Shown piece by piece: positions 5,607 to 6,122 of a stretch of 6,122 bases of DNA. The DNA comes from Anaerolineales bacterium (GTDB taxonomy: Bacteria > Chloroflexota > Anaerolineae > Promineifilales > Promineifilaceae), in NCBI GenBank assembly GCA_020432595.1, contig JAGQGA010000354.1:1-6122 (forward strand). Direction: 5' to 3'. Made by a program: the position numbers and the translations under genes. Position 1 is the first letter of the stretch. Each line of letters begins with the position of its first letter. The notes beneath the pieces are model-generated. The model did not search any database. It worked only from the letters and a program-made list of their open reading frames with translations, and was not told where the DNA came from.

Positions 5607-6122
5607 ATGGCAAAATTTGAGTGGCAAACCGAAGAAGATATTGTTTGGGATGAACTCCCGCCAGCCCCACCAGAACCACCAGCACGGCGGCGGCACTGGT
5701 GGTTGCTTGTGGGGCTGGCAGCTCTGCTGCTGGCAGCCGGTTTTGTCATATACCGACAGGTGCAGCAGCGGATTGAGACGGCAACGCAAACAGTACAAGC
5801 TGATGTGCTATCGAGCCATAACCTAATGCTGCGGGCGGCGAGCGAGCAAGACGAGGAGCTATTTACGTCGCTGCTTTCGGGACGGGATATGCAATGGGTG
5901 GCAGGGGAAACGGCACTGTTTAAGCAGGCAATGCTGCTTGACCGCGCACCGTTTGGTCTGGAGGCGATTCCGTTTACGCCACAAACGGCCGTTGATGCCG
6001 CCACCACCCCCGACGAAATCCCCTCTGATGCCGCCCGGATCACCCTCTCGCCCGACCTCACCGAGGCCGAAATCACCATCATGCAGCCGTATTTGTCGGT
6101 AAACAAGACGGAGGGAACGGTG
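5607..6122 (+). CDS. Paralogue C: N-terminal part of a third membrane-anchored family member (3' end outside window)
   Basis: The frame is open from ATG 5607 to the right edge, 172 codons with no stop, so the gene continues outside the window. It aligns with paralogue B without gaps from residue 4 to 118: tail FEWQTEEDIVWDE (4-16), proline-rich stretch, basic RRRH (27-30), one membrane segment (about 31-49), then DVLSSH (66-71), ELFTSLLSGRD (84-94) and LLDR.PFGL (110-118). After that C carries 16 extra residues before the shared TLSPDLTE (146-153). Positive residues just before the hydrophobic segment predict an N-in, C-out anchor. No cysteine occurs in the visible part, as in the matching part of B. 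Start choice is secure because the tail motif aligns with B from residue 4. Function unknown; it presumably has the same NTF2-like and propeller layout. Confidence 0.88.
   Translation, partial: MAKFEWQTEEDIVWDELPPAPPEPPARRRHWWLLVGLAALLLAAGFVIYRQVQQRIETATQTVQADVLSSHNLMLRAASEQDEELFTSLLSGRDMQWVAGETALFKQAMLLDRAPFGLEAIPFTPQTAVDAATTPDEIPSDAARITLSPDLTEAEITIMQPYLSVNKTEGTV

Larger units (their letters stand above)
242..5993. repeat. Dispersed palindrome AACGGCCGTT, 12 perfect copies
   Basis: Perfect 10-base copies start at 242, 1075, 1180, 1572, 1689, 3169, 3518, 3596, 3678, 4415, 5292 and 5984. About 0.006 copies would be expected in 6.1 kb of random sequence. Of 16 CGGCCG cores counted by eye, 12 carry the full AA...TT flanks; the others are at 126, 425, 1357 and 4482. 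Many copies extend to a longer symmetric form: 1569-1584 and 3675-3690 are GAAAACGGCCGTTTTC. All copies lie inside the paralogue genes and none in the kinase gene. They fall in all three codon phases, so the selected unit appears to be DNA, comparable in style to the cyanobacterial HIP1 octamer. Confidence 0.85.

Noticed and set aside
5585..6106. Open frame of 173 codons on the minus strand over the right end
   Set aside because: It is antisense to paralogue C, whose reading is confirmed by gap-free alignment with B over residues 4-118. The minus-strand product is serine/arginine/cysteine-rich shadow sequence.

Overview
The window is a compact block on the + strand from a moderately GC-rich bacterium. 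It holds three related large membrane-anchored proteins and one cytoplasmic two-component kinase. No gene here fixes the taxonomy. A frequent palindrome (AACGGCCGTT, 12 copies), long TolB/WD40-like surface proteins and a sensorless receiver-kinase hybrid suggest a filamentous or sludge-type Chloroflexota (Anaerolineae-like). That is an inference with low certainty.

Layout: 3-1802 is the C-terminal part of paralogue A, which runs in from the left. A 118-base gap (1803-1920) carries a plausible sigma70-type promoter (TTGCCA-17-TATCCT) and a small stem-loop. 1921-3099 encodes a receiver-histidine kinase hybrid with no membrane segment and no sensory domain. Its stop codon overlaps the start of paralogue B (3096-5564, 822 aa) in an ATGA junction, which suggests coupled translation. 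After a 42-base gap with a TATACT -10 hexamer comes paralogue C (5607 to the right edge, first 172 residues).

Paralogues A, B and C belong to one family, judged by hand alignment. The shared plan is a short acidic/proline-rich cytoplasmic tail, one membrane anchor, an NTF2/SnoaL-like membrane-proximal region, a middle helical region with a CC pair and an LPTPTLVG box, and a C-terminal beta-propeller-like half with WSPDG-type repeats. All eight cysteines of B have a counterpart in A, and neither protein has any others, so disulfides in an extracytoplasmic domain are likely.

Working hypothesis (inference): the anchored propeller proteins are the outside-facing partners of the soluble kinase, possibly through the conserved cytoplasmic tail motif F-E-W-x-T-E-E-x-I-x-W-D. 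I found no RNA genes, insertion sequences, CRISPR arrays or convincing terminators.
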